In this document: piece by piece, positions 25,733 through 37,400 of the stretch
Layout: each line of letters starts with the position of its first letter
How positions within the stretch are numbered: position 1 is the stretch's first letter
Source of the DNA: Mycteria americana
Lineage: Eukaryota > Chordata > Aves > Ciconiiformes > Ciconiidae
DNA length: 64,000 bases
Reading direction: 5' to 3'
Assembly (NCBI RefSeq): GCF_035582795.1
Contig: NC_134365.1
Coordinates: forward strand, 210,644,387 to 210,708,386
Notes under the pieces: generated by a model
The model's database searches: none
What the model was told of the DNA's origin: nothing
What the model saw: only the letters and a program-made list of their open reading frames with translations
Program-made: the position numbers and the translations under genes

Positions 25733-28070
25733 TAGCGTGCACTGCACTGCCAGGGTAGAAGTGACAACTCCCTCCAGAGCCTCAGCTTAGCAAAGATGCC
25801 CGTGGCTTATCCCAGCAGAGGTCACAGGTCCAGGCTGCTTTAATGGAGCCCTCCTTTCTTTTCTTTTGACTGCCATGCACTCCTGTAGTCTCCAGTATCA
25901 GCTCCTTTGTACCACCACAGTAGCTTTTTCTTTGTATAACTCAAAGCACTTTATTAATGGGGAAAAATGTCCCACAATTCCTCTAGGAAACAAGGCTAAT
26001 ATTAGGTCCATTTACAAACAGAGGGCTTCTTTGCAGCTTACTGTGATCAAAGTGAGGGGAAAATAAGAACAAGAAATGGTCTGGGAAGGTCCCATCTTAC
26101 TCCACTGTGGTGTTCCTGGGGGAAAAGCACCAGCTCTCCCAAACCCACCAGCATCCCACCACCATTAATTACTACCATCTCTGCACTCAGATAAGAACTG
26201 ATCATGAGCTACATCTACCTATTTCGAGTACAGTTTTGTGTGAATCCTTCGGACAAGCATGCACGCAGATCTGCAGCGTGAGGCTGAGTGGAGACCCTCC
26301 CCAGCGCAACTCACGCGCTGGGTCACCAAATGAAGGAGGAGGTTAAGTGCAGGGAAGGTATCTATCCTAGTGAATTAGCACTGCTATCTCCAGGAAAGTC
26401 AGACAAGAATGACTGCCAGCAAGTTAGAAATATGTAAGACTTCAGAAAAAGATGAAATCTACTTGTGCCTCCTAGACTGTTCTTGACAGGAGACTCTCTA
26501 TACAGCTAGCTTGCCTTCTACGTTTCTTCTTCTATGCTTTTTGTGACTTGAACGAATATGCTGCATTAATGTTTTGAAGGGTGTTTTAAATTAATACGTA
26601 CTTTACTTGCATTCTACCTCGATCTGGCTTGGGATAAGAATGATTTCTAGGTCACTGGCTAACGGTGAGGCACTTCTCACACAAACTGAGCAAAAGCCCT
26701 AGTTCCCAGCACTTTCTCCGGCAGAACAAAAGGACAAAAAAAGGCTGTCTTATATAAATTGCAGAGACTAGTTTGAGAGCTGTTATCATAAGTCAAGAGC
26801 AGAAAAAAATGTGTTCCAGTGACTGGCATAGAGAGAGGATCACACCTGGATCCCGTGAGCTCCCAAGGAGCTTGTCACACCCAGGGAGACAGCAAGCAGA
26901 CCCACCTTGCTGCACTGGGAAGGGCAGGAGACACAGATGAAGCTCCTTCCACGCCATCAGGCAGATGGAATAAGTCCAATGATCAAATGAAATAGTTTCA
27001 AGAAGATGGTGTCCCCTTCTGCACTAGCTGTGTGTGGACAGCATGTCCATATACCCTCATGGCTTGAAGAAAATTAATTCCTGTTATTACCAATAACAAA
27101 CACATAGCACAAGTTGCTTTTTGAGAAGGTAATGAAATATCTGGAATAAGGTCCTAAGAGTCAAGGCCAGGAAAGATGCCATGGCTGGTCACAGGACTTT
27201 GAAACCCCTTAGATATCTATCTCATGTTTCATACCAGACTTTGTGGAGGCTCAAGCAGAGATAAATTTCTGTGACATTTTCACTAAAGGCATGAATTCTT
27301 CTAGCTTAATACTAATGCTGAGTATTCATCATATAAATCAAGTAACCTGAGGTATAATTGAACTTATTTTGTTTTAGAATAGAGAAGTACCTGTGAAATC
27401 AGATGACTGACAGCCCTGGAAATTAAATAGAGTAGACTGCCTAGCTGACATTTCTTATCCTGCTCTGGTAAAACCAGACGGGTGAGATGCCACTGAAACA
27501 AATGCATACTTTTCCTTTGATCCAGCAGTAGCATTTCATAAGGATCAATATAGAAGGCTTTAATGTACTGTGAACACCATGAGAAACAAGATGAATCCAG
27601 GAGGCACAATGTGGTCAGGCCCCTCGGTGAGAACAAAGCCAGTGTTCCTTTGTGGTGAGGTCTTGGTCCAAATTCAGGCTCCAGACAACCAACCAGATGC
27701 TCTTTGTTCTGTTACGGACTTGTCAGTCACCCAGGCCAGATTTCTTGTGCATTTACATGTGCATAGGTATATCTATACTGCAAGTCCAATGGAGGACTTC
27801 AGTCTTCCTAAGAACACGCTGGTGAACGTGGTGGGGCTGCACGGAGACAGCACGTGAAGTAGGTGCCTGCCCAGTGTCTGACCTGGGCCCCTCCTCAGCA
27901 GCCAGCCACGTCCCCCCGGCTCTGCCCCTGCCACATCACCCAGGCTCTCCCAGGCTCCCAGGGGCTGAAAGCCCCTGCCCACAGGTGTTACAGCCCTTGC
28001 CAGCAAGCACGAGAAACAAGCGGCTCCTGGATCCCGCTTGCACCCGCCCAGATCCTGCCTCCCTCACGTT
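25733..28070. other. Intergenic DNA, no gene recognised
   Basis: Mixed sequence, no recognisable exon or transposon. A GC-richer patch lies at 27850-28060. Confidence 0.45.
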
Positions 28071-28180
28071 CCCCACCGATCATTAACATGTTCCAAACAT
28101 GTTCCCCTTTGTTTTTCCCCACCGATCATTAACAGGTTCCAAACATGTTCCCCTTTGTTTTTCCCCAACGATCATTAACC
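28071..28180. repeat. 46-bp tandem repeat, about 2.4 copies
   Basis: The segment beginning CCCCACCGATCATTAAC recurs at 28071, 28117 and (as CCCCAACGATCATTAAC) 28163, each copy including TTCCAAACATGTTCCCC. The spacing is exactly 46 bp. The copies differ at only a few positions, so the duplication is recent. Confidence 0.92.
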
Positions 28181-29069
28181 CTCTCGCTTGCCCTCACTAC
28201 AGCCCGGACCACCCGCCTGTGCTTCTGCTGGCACACCAGCAGCCTCATGCAGACACTTCTTCAGCTCGAAAGGGGAAAGCTGGTATTTCAGTAAAAGCCA
28301 GTTTCTGTACATTGACTTCCTGAAATAAATGACATGTTCCTTCAGATGTGCAAATCAGGTTTAATTTCAATAGCAAGTGAAATGCTCAAGTCCTTCCAGG
28401 TCTAAGTCTTAATGGTATAGCAGTCTGCTTTGACTGTGGGATCTTTGATGCTGAAGCACCTTGCAGCAAACTCACGCATTTGTAAAATGTAGAAATGATA
28501 TCCATGTTGCTCTTTCGTAAAAAACTTTGAATTAAAGCCAGTAGGTAAGCTGTAGGGAATCAACATATGCATCCATATGACACATTAAAGCTGTACATAC
28601 ATAAGCACTGGTTAGGATCCCCAGTTTTGCCTGAAGAGCAGTAAAAATGAGTTTGCAAGCACAGAACCTCAACCTCCTTGCCAGAGATGGACCTGCCATC
28701 CAGCCTAAAAAATGATGACCAGTAATGGGTAATCACAGGGTAGTGATGAAATTCGTTGTCCACTTCTCACTTGTATTCTGTCAAGCAAACCCTGCCTTAG
28801 TGTATGGGCTCTCAGCCAGTCTCTCTTGAAGCTGAAAGGGTCAGATTTAAACTTCTAACTGGAAGCAACAGTAGAATCACTTAAACACAAGACAGCAGCT
28901 TCCCAGTCCCAAAGTTGCCTTTTATTTATGTAACTTCAAGATAAACCATTTGAAATTATCCTCTTCATTCTTAAGTCTTTAATTCTTAAGAAGTCTTTAA
29001 TTCTTAAGGGTTATAAAGGGACGGTTTCATATGAAATCTGTTCTATTTCTTTGCTCATTTGCACATATG
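28181..29069. other. Intergenic DNA, no gene recognised
   Basis: No gene or repeat recognised. CTTTAATTCTTAAG is duplicated in tandem at about 28975-29010. Confidence 0.45.
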
Positions 29070-29153
29070 GTGGACTTGGCAGTGCTAGGTTAATGGTTGG
29101 ACTTGATGATCTTAAAGGTCTCTTCCAACCTAAACGATTCTATGATTCTATAT
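29070..29153 (+). mobile_element. CR1 LINE, extreme 3' end only
   Basis: TGGACTTGGCAGTGCTAGGT, then TTGGACTTGATGATCTTAAA and an ATTCTATGATTCTATA tail: the last ~85 bp of a CR1 of the same subfamily as the 3.2- and 5.0-kb copies, on the plus strand. Confidence 0.9.
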
Positions 29154-29800
29154 ATTTGTGGCAGCCTTAAAGCTGCTAGACTGTGCCAGACACGCAAAAG
29201 CGGCAGAGTACGGTACACCAGTGCAGTAATTGTGCTCTCTCAGCATGATTTAAAACACTGATCCCAATCTAGACCGAGAGAGATGGACATGACATGGAAA
29301 AGTTTATCTGTTTTTAAAAGTCTTGCTCAAATCACCGCCTTCCTAGCATATAGTGTGGTCTAGACTGATAATAAGCAGGAATTTCCACAAGAGCCGCTCT
29401 ATATACCCCAAAATCACTTGTGAAATCCATGGAATATTTGTATGTTGACAGAACAATACAAGTAACATGTGGCTGACCAATATCCCAAGCAGCCAGATTT
29501 TTTTTGGCAGCCTGCACATACTCTAGCAGTTAACATCAGGAAAAAAAAGCAAACTACTTTCTCTTTGGACAATATAACACTCTGCCTTCTTAAAGTAGCC
29601 TTTGTAAAATAAATGAGGTCATTCATGAGTCGGCAAACAGGAGATGGCCTAAATGATAGAGTCTTTCTGAAGTATCCGTCACTTCGTAAAGGGTGTATCC
29701 AGAGATATCTGTGCTAATTTGTGGGTTTGGCTTGTGGGCTTAATTAAGGATGTGGGGCCATTTATCAAACTTATATAAATTATACATGTTCCTTTTCTGG
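29154..29800. other. Sequence between a CR1 end and the R2 element
   Basis: No feature recognised. The exact 3' end of the R2 element may lie within the last part of this interval. Confidence 0.4.
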
Positions 29801-29802
29801 GT

Positions 29803-30151
29803 TAGGTAAAGGTGGCCCATCCGCCTAGGTAAAGACTGGTGATTAATGTCTTAAGCGGGACAGATAACGCGTCATGATTCCGAGTCCCTTGGTGTCCCTG
29901 CATACTATCAGTGCTCTATCGTGTCTTTCGCCCTCTCACCTTTCGCCACTGCCACTCCTGGGGGTCTGGCTCCTGCCTTAGATAGACAGAAAGAAAGGAT
30001 CCGTTTATTTACAATTCATTAGTTCATACAATTACAATTCATTAATTCATTAAGATCTTAAAGTAGTCCGTGCTTGACTAGCAAATATACGTACAATATC
30101 TACTGAAGTAAATAGCACCCGATTTGCTAAATGGTGAGTGACCTTTTCCTC
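29803..30151 (-). other. Probable R2 3' UTR
   Basis: The stretch after the R2 stop codon, read on the minus strand. It first contains a direct repeat of AATGAATT motifs (about 30013-30055), then a more GC- and CpG-rich segment (about 29803-29975) with several self-complementary short runs. R2 3' UTRs are structured RNAs that the R2 protein binds to start reverse transcription, so a structured segment here fits. The end is not marked by recognisable 28S sequence or a poly-A tract. Confidence 0.5.
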
Positions 30152-33100
30152 TTAGGAACTGGAGAGTCCTAGTTTTGCTAACAATTTGTAGTTGCCTTGA
30201 TACCACTTGCCATGTGCTCCTATAGGAAATCCAATGAATTCAATAGTAGTGGCATTTGTCAGTTCTTGAACTTGATCTTTAAGATGTTGATATTTCTTTA
30301 CTTTCTCTGCCACTGCATCTGCCAAAAATGTTAACTTACTCTCATACCTAACTGTGATGTCTACTACAAGGGCCTGACCTCCTTTAATGAATACCAGGTC
30401 CGGTTTGTATAATTAATTTTGTTCATCTTTCAGCAGCGGCTCCTGGAATACTACCCAATCCTTCTTTTTGGCTTCATCCACCAACAATTCACATAGTTGG
30501 TTATGTCTCTTAATCCTAGTGTCTTGCACCGCAGGGCAGTATCCAATAATACGTGAGCAGGTCTCATTCTCTGCCTGACAATGCTGACAAGATTTAACCT
30601 AAATCTCTTGTCTGCCCCTTGCCAAAAATTCTCTTGTGGGGTAGACATTAGCTCTTAGCTGTAACGCCATGATGAGCTTTCTGTGGGGAATGCCTCTGTA
30701 ATATTCAATCCAGTTGTTACTGATTTTATCCTTCTCAAAGTTGGAGATTCCATGGCCTGGGATAGCAGCTTGGTCCAATTCACAAATTCCTGTTTTCACC
30801 AGCTACAGGGCCTCGGAAAGATAACTTTTGGAGCGGGTATCTCCCATTCCGTGACTGGTTCCTCACTGCCTACTTCTTCTGAAATCACCATGACCGCTCT
30901 AGGGTCCCAAATAGATAGAATTTTACCCTTATCTCCTCCTGCTGCAATCCATAATCTTTCAAATTCTTTCTCAATACCCTCTTGCCGAACAACCACTCTT
31001 ATTGCCTTGTCCGGAGACTGTGCAATTCTATGTAGTCTTCAAGCCTGTAGACTAGGGATCAGCCCTGAGAGCCTGGTAATACCCAGGCCTCCATCCCAAA
31101 TGCTGGAATATGGGATGGCATCACAGGTACATGCTGGTAGATGTAACCATTCTTTGAGGGCAGCTGGAATTGCCAAATCAAGGGTTTCCAGGTACATAGC
31201 TTTTATGTCAGCCTGGTCTGCTAAGTAAACCAATCGCAGAATAGTATATCCTTTCAAGACGTCAACTTTCTGAAATGGCTTCAGTGAAGGCTTCCCAATC
31301 CATTGTAACCACCCCTTCACTTTTTCCAGTAGTTCTGGTTTCGATATTCCAGTTCATGGGTCAATACATAGGCCCAGGTACTTTTCAGAGCTATCAGGTT
31401 CAATCATATTGAGGGGAGTGCCATTAATCATCCATGGAGGACAGTCATTGATCGTATATGAATCTTTCACAGGCTTGATGTAAAAGCCGTGGCACTTCTC
31501 CCCTTGTGTCTTGAGGTCAGTTAGATCACAAAAGACCTCCAAAAAGTCATTATTTTTCTGCATTCCTTCCCATGATCCACTCAGCAGTACCAAGTCATCT
31601 GCAAAAGCCATAGTCATTATATTTTTCGAGCAGTGTTGGAACCCACATCCTTCCTCCTCCAACTTACAGAGCAGAGGGTCCACAGATAAGTTAAATAAAA
31701 TTGGAGACATTGGATCACCCTGTTTTACACCAATCCGAATCCCAATGGGATCTGACTGTTCATTCTTCAGGTCAATACGGGTGTTGATGTTATGATACAC
31801 ATTTGTAATCAGGGCAATATGTTCGTCCACACCCTTCTGCTTAAGAGCCACAACGATGTGAAAATGGCTCACGGTGTCAAAAGCTTTTGTTAAATCAATG
31901 AAGACTATCCACAGGGGTCAATGTTCCTTCTTTGAGTTTCGAATTAAGAGCTGTAGTAACTTCAAGTTTTCCACACACCCTGATGACCTTATAAACCCCG
32001 TTTGCTGTGGTTTAATGGGACATGCCTTAGTTAACCTTGCTGTTAAAATCCTTGAAAACAACCTCAAGATGGTCGATCCGATGGTAATTGGTCACCGATT
32101 ATTGATGTCATTCTGGCGTTCTGGTAAAGCAGATTTTGATACCAACACAGTCCGACATTCTCTCACCATGTCCAGTATGGTACCAGATAGCAACCACAGA
32201 CTGAAAAGTTCCATTAATTGGGTGTAGTGAGGATCTATCTTAATAAGATCTCTCAAACTTAGCCCATCTGGTCCTGGCACTGCATTCTTACTAGTCTCTT
32301 TGATGTTTTTAGAGATTCTTTTCGCCATGATCGTGGCTTCGAATGCCGAGTTGTCTGCCTGACCAATGGTTCTGAAAGCGCCTAGGCCCTTGAATATTCC
32401 TAATGATTCCCATCTCAACTTGAACACCTTGTGCGCCTTGTCTAGTGGGATACTGTACCTCAGGGATTCCACATCATCCAGGATACCGGCAAGTTTCCCT
32501 CTATACAGGTAAAACAGCCGCTGGAATCTTAGGAATTGCCCCCACTTCACAGCCCTCTTCATCCACTCCTTTGGTGGTTCGGAAGGATAAGCCCTGTGGG
32601 CCACGTGGTGCTTTTGACCTTGGCTTGCTTTCAACTCAGTGGACTTCCTAAACAGGCATGAATAGCAGTCCTCAACCACCTCATCAATCAATGCTGATGG
32701 GTCTTATTTCCCTTCGATCACCTTTTCAAAAGTTCCCCAAAGAATGAGCAGCTTTTCAGATGTCAACCAATCAGAGATCACTCTTTGATAATGGGACCTC
32801 AGTCCCCCATCTACACGCGATCCAATGTCCAGAAGATGTTCCTCTTCTTTTGCTAGATGTTTCCTCCATTCTTGATCTTTTTCCCTTCTTTTCATAGGAC
32901 ATTTATGGAGTCCTCTTCTCTTGTCACTTACTTTTCCATAGAATATGTTTGACAATCAACTTGTTGATGTTCTTACTCCCCTCATACTGCTTATCCAACT
33001 TCCACAACAACTCCACCTCCTCCTCCATCCAGCACTGCCAATGTACCCCTCTTGCAGTAGCCTCTTTAGGGTGGGAGGAGATAATCCGCCTAATATTCCT

Positions 33101-33721
33101 GATAGCTGTGTGGGCCAATCATTTATGTCGTCCCAGGCCAATTTTTGATTCAAATACTCTCTCGCATTCCCCACAGACCCAGCCCTCCACTGGGGCAGAT
33201 TCCATAGCCCTCTTGCACTTTGGGAAGTGGTAGGCAATACTATGATTTTTCACATTTGTTCTCCCACATGGGGCAATTGGAACAAAATCTTTCTTTCTGT
33301 GCGCTCTCTTCAGATGTTTAATCAGTCCCAAAATCTTCCCTATCCGGTTTCCACAGCATGGACATGACGGATTTTTGTCGGAGACCTTCACCACTGGCAT
33401 GCCCTCAGTTGGCAGGTCCACATTGGCACCCAGGATAGGCATTGATGGCAATGGAGAAAATTGGGCCATTGCTCCTGGGGGTGAGAGTTCCCCCTCCTCT
33501 TCGCTGTCAGCTTCCCTTAGGCGTGGGCTGATGGTAATGCCCTTGAGACTCGGAGAGGTAGGTACCTCATACACCTCTGGCAGCATGGCTAAACTGTCAT
33601 TCCAGGTGGAAGGATGACACCATTCCAAACCATCGATCTCTGAGTTAACAAACTCCAGTCCATTTAAATCTACTCCCTCTTCCACCAATTTTGCATGGTC
33701 TTTGTTGGTTCTAGCGACCAC
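30152..33721 (-). pseudogene. R2 protein reading frame, broken
   Basis: Decayed single ORF of about 1,190 codons. N-terminal fingers: CPCC...HLKRAH (CX2CX12HX4H), a CCHC-type finger whose first cysteine position is Ile (CGR...HFPKC), and WVCGEC...GRHK-stop-LAH. A Myb-like WMEEEVELLWKLDKQY stretch follows. The reverse transcriptase shows PITIGS, IDLTKAFDTV (motif A), GVKQGDPMSPILFNL (motif B) and AFADDLVLL (motif C). The C-terminus has CQHC...CSRIIGYC, where Arg sits at the usual zinc-binding His, and the endonuclease motifs KPDLV and VVDITVRYE. Eight in-frame stops (near 33119, 32704, 32092, 31918, 31354, 31039, 30599 and 30413) and frameshifts near 32950 and 30800 make it non-functional. The frame ends at TAA 30152-30154. 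No clear AUG start is visible; R2 ORFs often lack one. Confidence 0.9.
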
Positions 33722-34095
33722 TTCATCTCACAAGTCCATAGGACTTGTTTGTGTGGCAACCGATACAAATATAACCCGCGCTGGCTGATGCTTTTTATCA
33801 GTCTCAGTGTGAGGGTACATGTACGCCAGACAGCACCACCCTCAAAGGCTGCCAGACTGAGCCCCACTACACCCATGGGCACATGCTCTGGGCAACGACT
33901 AACAATCGATGCTGGAATTTGTTTCACCTTTATAAATACTATTGAGTGGTTGGTGAAGCCAGTCTATCGGGAGGAAGCAATTATAACTCCATCACACTGG
34001 GGCAGCCATCATCTCGGTTACCCCGAAGGGCATCCAGGGGGACCACGAGGAGGTGTGACCTCTGCGCTCTGCCCAGTTAGTAACTATGATCCTGT
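33722..34095 (-). other. Probable R2 5' UTR
   Basis: About 370 bp between the 28S remnant and the first codons of the R2 frame, read on the minus strand. In known R2 elements this region holds an HDV-like self-cleaving ribozyme that frees the R2 transcript from the 28S co-transcript. The first bases after the 28S remnant contain TCATAGTTACT, which is complementary to the 28S part itself (listed separately). Confidence 0.55.
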
Positions 34096-34116
34096 CTTAA
34101 GAGAGTCATAGTTACT
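34079..34116. repeat. 11-bp inverted repeat across the 28S/R2 junction
   Basis: AGTAACTATGA at 34079-34089 and its exact reverse complement TCATAGTTACT at 34106-34116, separated by 16 bases. On the minus strand the 5' arm lies in the 28S target sequence and the 3' arm lies in the R2 5' UTR. Confidence 0.9.
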
Positions 34117-34123
34117 CCTGCTG
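34096..34123 (-). other. 28S rRNA target-site remnant at the R2 5' end
   Basis: The minus strand reads AGTAACTATGACTCTCTTAA within a 23-base perfect match (34118-34096) to the conserved 28S segment just upstream of the R2 cleavage site. The five bases before it read CAGCA where 28S has CGGCG; both differences are CpG-to-CpA changes. The match ends exactly where R2 is expected to join. The comparison is with 28S sequence from memory. Upstream of 34123 I cannot confidently recognise 28S. Confidence 0.9.
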
Positions 34124-37100
34124 TATGATCTGCCATTGTACTCGCTGCCCGTCTGCGCAGAGGCAGTGTACCCACAAGTAACGCTGCTCAAGTATTTAGA
34201 CAAGCTACAAGATGTGGGGGCATAGGGACACCTGGGAGGAGCAGGCATCTCACAGAGCTGAACCATGCGGTCAGGTCTATCTCTGCATCCCCTGGGCAGA
34301 TGTGAGCATGGGATCTGAGCTGTCAGTGCCCCCAGCACAGAGCTCGCTGCCCCCTCTGGGCCCTACACATCTGCTAGAGGAAAGCGGATGGCCTCAAGGG
34401 CAGGTTATAACAGTCCAGGTCCCCTTGCAGTTAAGCAGGATCAAGCAGGTGAACAAGTTATGGGAAGGGGCACAAGAGGAGTGCTCTGAGGCAGTCGAGG
34501 ATCGAACCTAAGTTTGCAGAGAAGCAGGTGTTCAGAAAAAAGAAATTGAGATCTCCCCATCCACACTTCTGATACTGTCATGGGGAACACTACAGTGCAA
34601 ATATGGAGAGTTTCTTCAATTTGCCATTGAGGTACACTTGCCTCCTAGAAGCTCCTCTCTTCTTTGGGTGTGATTAGCTTTGGTTAAGGCAAGGAGATAC
34701 ATCATTCAGTTCTTCATCTCACTTTCCTTCTCCTCCCAGCCACTTGGTAACTCCCCAGCCTGGCTATCTGCAATCCCAAAAGGCCACCGAAAAAGAAAAT
34801 CACATACATACCTGGTGTTTCATGATACTACTTTTCCATTGAGTATCAGAACCTGCCAGACCAGACTAACCTGCCCAAGCGGCTGAGCCGGAGAGCAGTC
34901 CATTAAGAGGGAAATGAGAGCAAGATGTGGAAGATGGCCCACAGCAGAAATGTAACAGATAAGTGCACAGGGAGACACATCAATCACTAGAGCAATAGGA
35001 ACGGAGAAAACATTTAAAACTGTAAAAAGTCTATCCAAGTACCTAAATAGCATATCTAGCTGTCCCACAGCCAGCAGACACTGTTTAAAGAGTCCATAGC
35101 TCAGCCAGCTGGAGAGGCTAGACTGCTGTTGAGAGCTTGTAGAGTTGTAAGAACATTGGCTGTACAAAAAGGTTGGTTAAAATCACTTCAGCCCTTGAGG
35201 CAATGTTGGGAGGAAGATTTTTCCCACAATATGTCACAAGTCATTAACCAGTGCAAGGAAAGTGGCCTATGCCCCTGTGCCTCAGGCATCTACAAAAGGG
35301 AGGAACAAGATTCATCTTTCTTCTGAAACACTGGAGATGAACCTTAACTTGTTGTTCAGTGTCCTGATGGTCCTACTGGTGATACTCAACCTAGAGGCTG
35401 AGTGGATCATCTATCTTGCTTGTATGCTCAGGGTAAAATTACTCCCAGATGTGAGATCAAAAAGGAACACACACCCCCCCCCCCCACCCCTGCCCTGGTC
35501 AGGTCACCAGGGCTGCTAGTCAGCCTCCCAGGCTCCTGCAAGCTTTTAATCTAAACACATTTCTTTTACTGCTTTGGTGATGTCCTTGCTTCTTCCTGCT
35601 CTTTTCCAGTGCTGCACATGGGAAAAAGCTTATGGGGCTCTTCCAGCTTGTTTCTGCAGGTTTTAGGTATGGGAACATTCTGAGGCTGTGGAAAAGTCTG
35701 TGCCTGTGACCAAAAGGGCCTCTTTGCATGTTTTATTGTGAAGTTCCTTGCATGCCTCAAATTCTTTAGGCAATGGGGTTCAAAGTACTTCAGAAACTTA
35801 AAAAAAAAATTCTTTGGTGACATCTGTTTATCTTCTCCATCTCACACATGGAGTCAAGCCCAGGTCTGCCACTCATTCATACTGCCTGCAGTGATGATGC
35901 CCTTGGGGGCTGCTCCAGAATGACCTAAGCCAGTGGTCCAGAAGGGACAGAAGATGCCCCAAGCTTTAGCATCTGTCCATGTACTGTGTGGACAGAAACA
36001 TGGACCAGAATCTTCCCATCATTCTGTCCCACCTGTCCCGGGGCTGCCACCCAGTAGAGAGCAGGCACGGGGTATGTCCCCGAAGCCCTGAACAACATTG
36101 CTGCAAGGGCTGGGCAGGATTTGTCAGCAACTTGAATGGGGTAAGAAGACAGAGTTTTGGGGTGGGCATTGGACTTTGGACCACTCCTGACAAACCAGTT
36201 GTTAATGATATCCCACTATTGTTTCTCAGTGATCTGCAACCCACCATGAAGCAGAGCTATAAGAACATGGTTTTTCCTCGCTCCTTGACTGAGCAGGACG
36301 CCAGATTTCCTCTCCTCTGTATCAGCAGGCGCAGAAAAAAATTGTTTACTAAGAACTCACCAGCTCCCGTGGATTACTCCCTACTTTAACAACTTTCTAA
36401 TAAGTAGAAACAGAAATTACTAAACTGTAATGACAAACTACATTACAAATTCAGGCAAAGAATCTGAAGGGAAAACTAAATACCAAAACCAAAGGAATTA
36501 TTTGTTTTATAAACCCAAAGTTATTTCTTTAATGTGGCTTTCTGAAGACATAAGTAATTGGTACATAATATTCCAAGAATGAAATGAAGCACCTCAGGAG
36601 GTAAAGGTGGGCATGCTGGTTTCCATCAGTTCAGAGCTTGACCTGGTATTTCTGGTTATTCGTCAATTCCAAAGCAGAAAGATACCTCCTGTGGGAGAGG
36701 TGACTCACAGAGGCACTGCTAGAATCAGTGAAGTTCCAGGAAGCGTCTTTCCCTCTAGGGTTAATATAGAAATAAAACAAAAGAAACAAAACAGACTCTT
36801 TGTTTTTTTCGTATTAATTGGGTATTAATTTCGTATTAATTTCGGAATAATTCCGAGTGAACATTTCAGCCGTCATCCCTGCCCTGGCTAACCTTTCCTT
36901 TCCTGGTTTTATTGATGTGAACTGCCTCCTCTCTTTTGCGACTGATACGCAGCCTGCACCTTCCTGTGCCGAGTATGGCCACCCTAGTCCTCTCCGTCTA
37001 GCAGGTTTTACACGATATAATGGGTGTTTGACTGAAAATTGAATATTCAGTACCGATGCTAAGAATAAAGAAAACAGTCATAACTTGCAGGATTAAATTA

Positions 37101-37400
37101 CTTTAATAACTTGACAAGAACTCAGCAGAATGCTCACTTTTTACATTGTGGATAAAGCATTATTTTTAATGATTGGTTTCATCCGTTACTAAGGGCAGAT
37201 ACAAGCCGAGCGAAATCCTGGTTCCAGTGAGCACAGTATGAAAACTCCTACTGAAGTTAAGCAGAGCCTTAAGCACCTTCCCTTCTGACAAGTAGCCATG
37301 GTTTTAGTTGGATTACCGCGTTCTGTGACATTTTGGAAGGTTCATGTTCCACAGGGCAGTTGTGTTTCACCAGAGGGGACCTCAGCTTACAAGAGGGAAG
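34124..37400. other. Intergenic DNA, no gene recognised
   Basis: No exon or repeat recognised. A poly-C tract lies at about 35470-35484. Confidence 0.45.

Larger units (their letters stand above)
29800..34123 (-). mobile_element. R2 non-LTR retrotransposon, near full length, decayed, outside rDNA
   Basis: R2 elements insert by target-primed reverse transcription at one site in the 28S rRNA gene. Minus-strand reading gives, in order: a 28S target remnant (34123-34096), a 5' UTR, N-terminal zinc fingers, a Myb-like stretch, reverse transcriptase with KAFDTV and FADD motifs, a degraded CCHC knuckle, a PD-(D/E)XK-type endonuclease (KPDLV then VVDITVRYE) and a 3' UTR. The set of N-terminal fingers plus C-terminal restriction-like endonuclease is R2-type architecture; CR1 has neither. 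The three-finger layout fits the A clade, to which I recall bird R2 elements being assigned. No 28S sequence is seen downstream, so this is not an rDNA unit. The 5' limit is well supported; the 3' limit (about 29.8 kb) is estimated from composition. Confidence 0.9.

Noticed and set aside
25356-25790. HPHPHP, DGDGDG and MGMGMG open frames
   Set aside because: Translations of the ATGGGG hexamer array.
30683-34111. Plus-strand open frames of 80-181 codons between 30.7 and 34.1 kb
   Set aside because: Shadows of the minus-strand R2 element; none shows a domain of its own.
29800-34123. The reverse transcriptase at 31-32 kb as a CR1 copy
   Set aside because: Its motifs (GVKQGDPMSPILFNL, AFADDLVLL) differ from CR1 ([20 protein letters not shown]), and it has N-terminal zinc fingers and a C-terminal restriction-like endonuclease.
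34124-34300. Further 28S rRNA sequence beyond the 28-base remnant
   Set aside because: A few bases (such as CAATGG against 28S CAATGA) can be lined up only with gaps and many mismatches, which is not better than chance.
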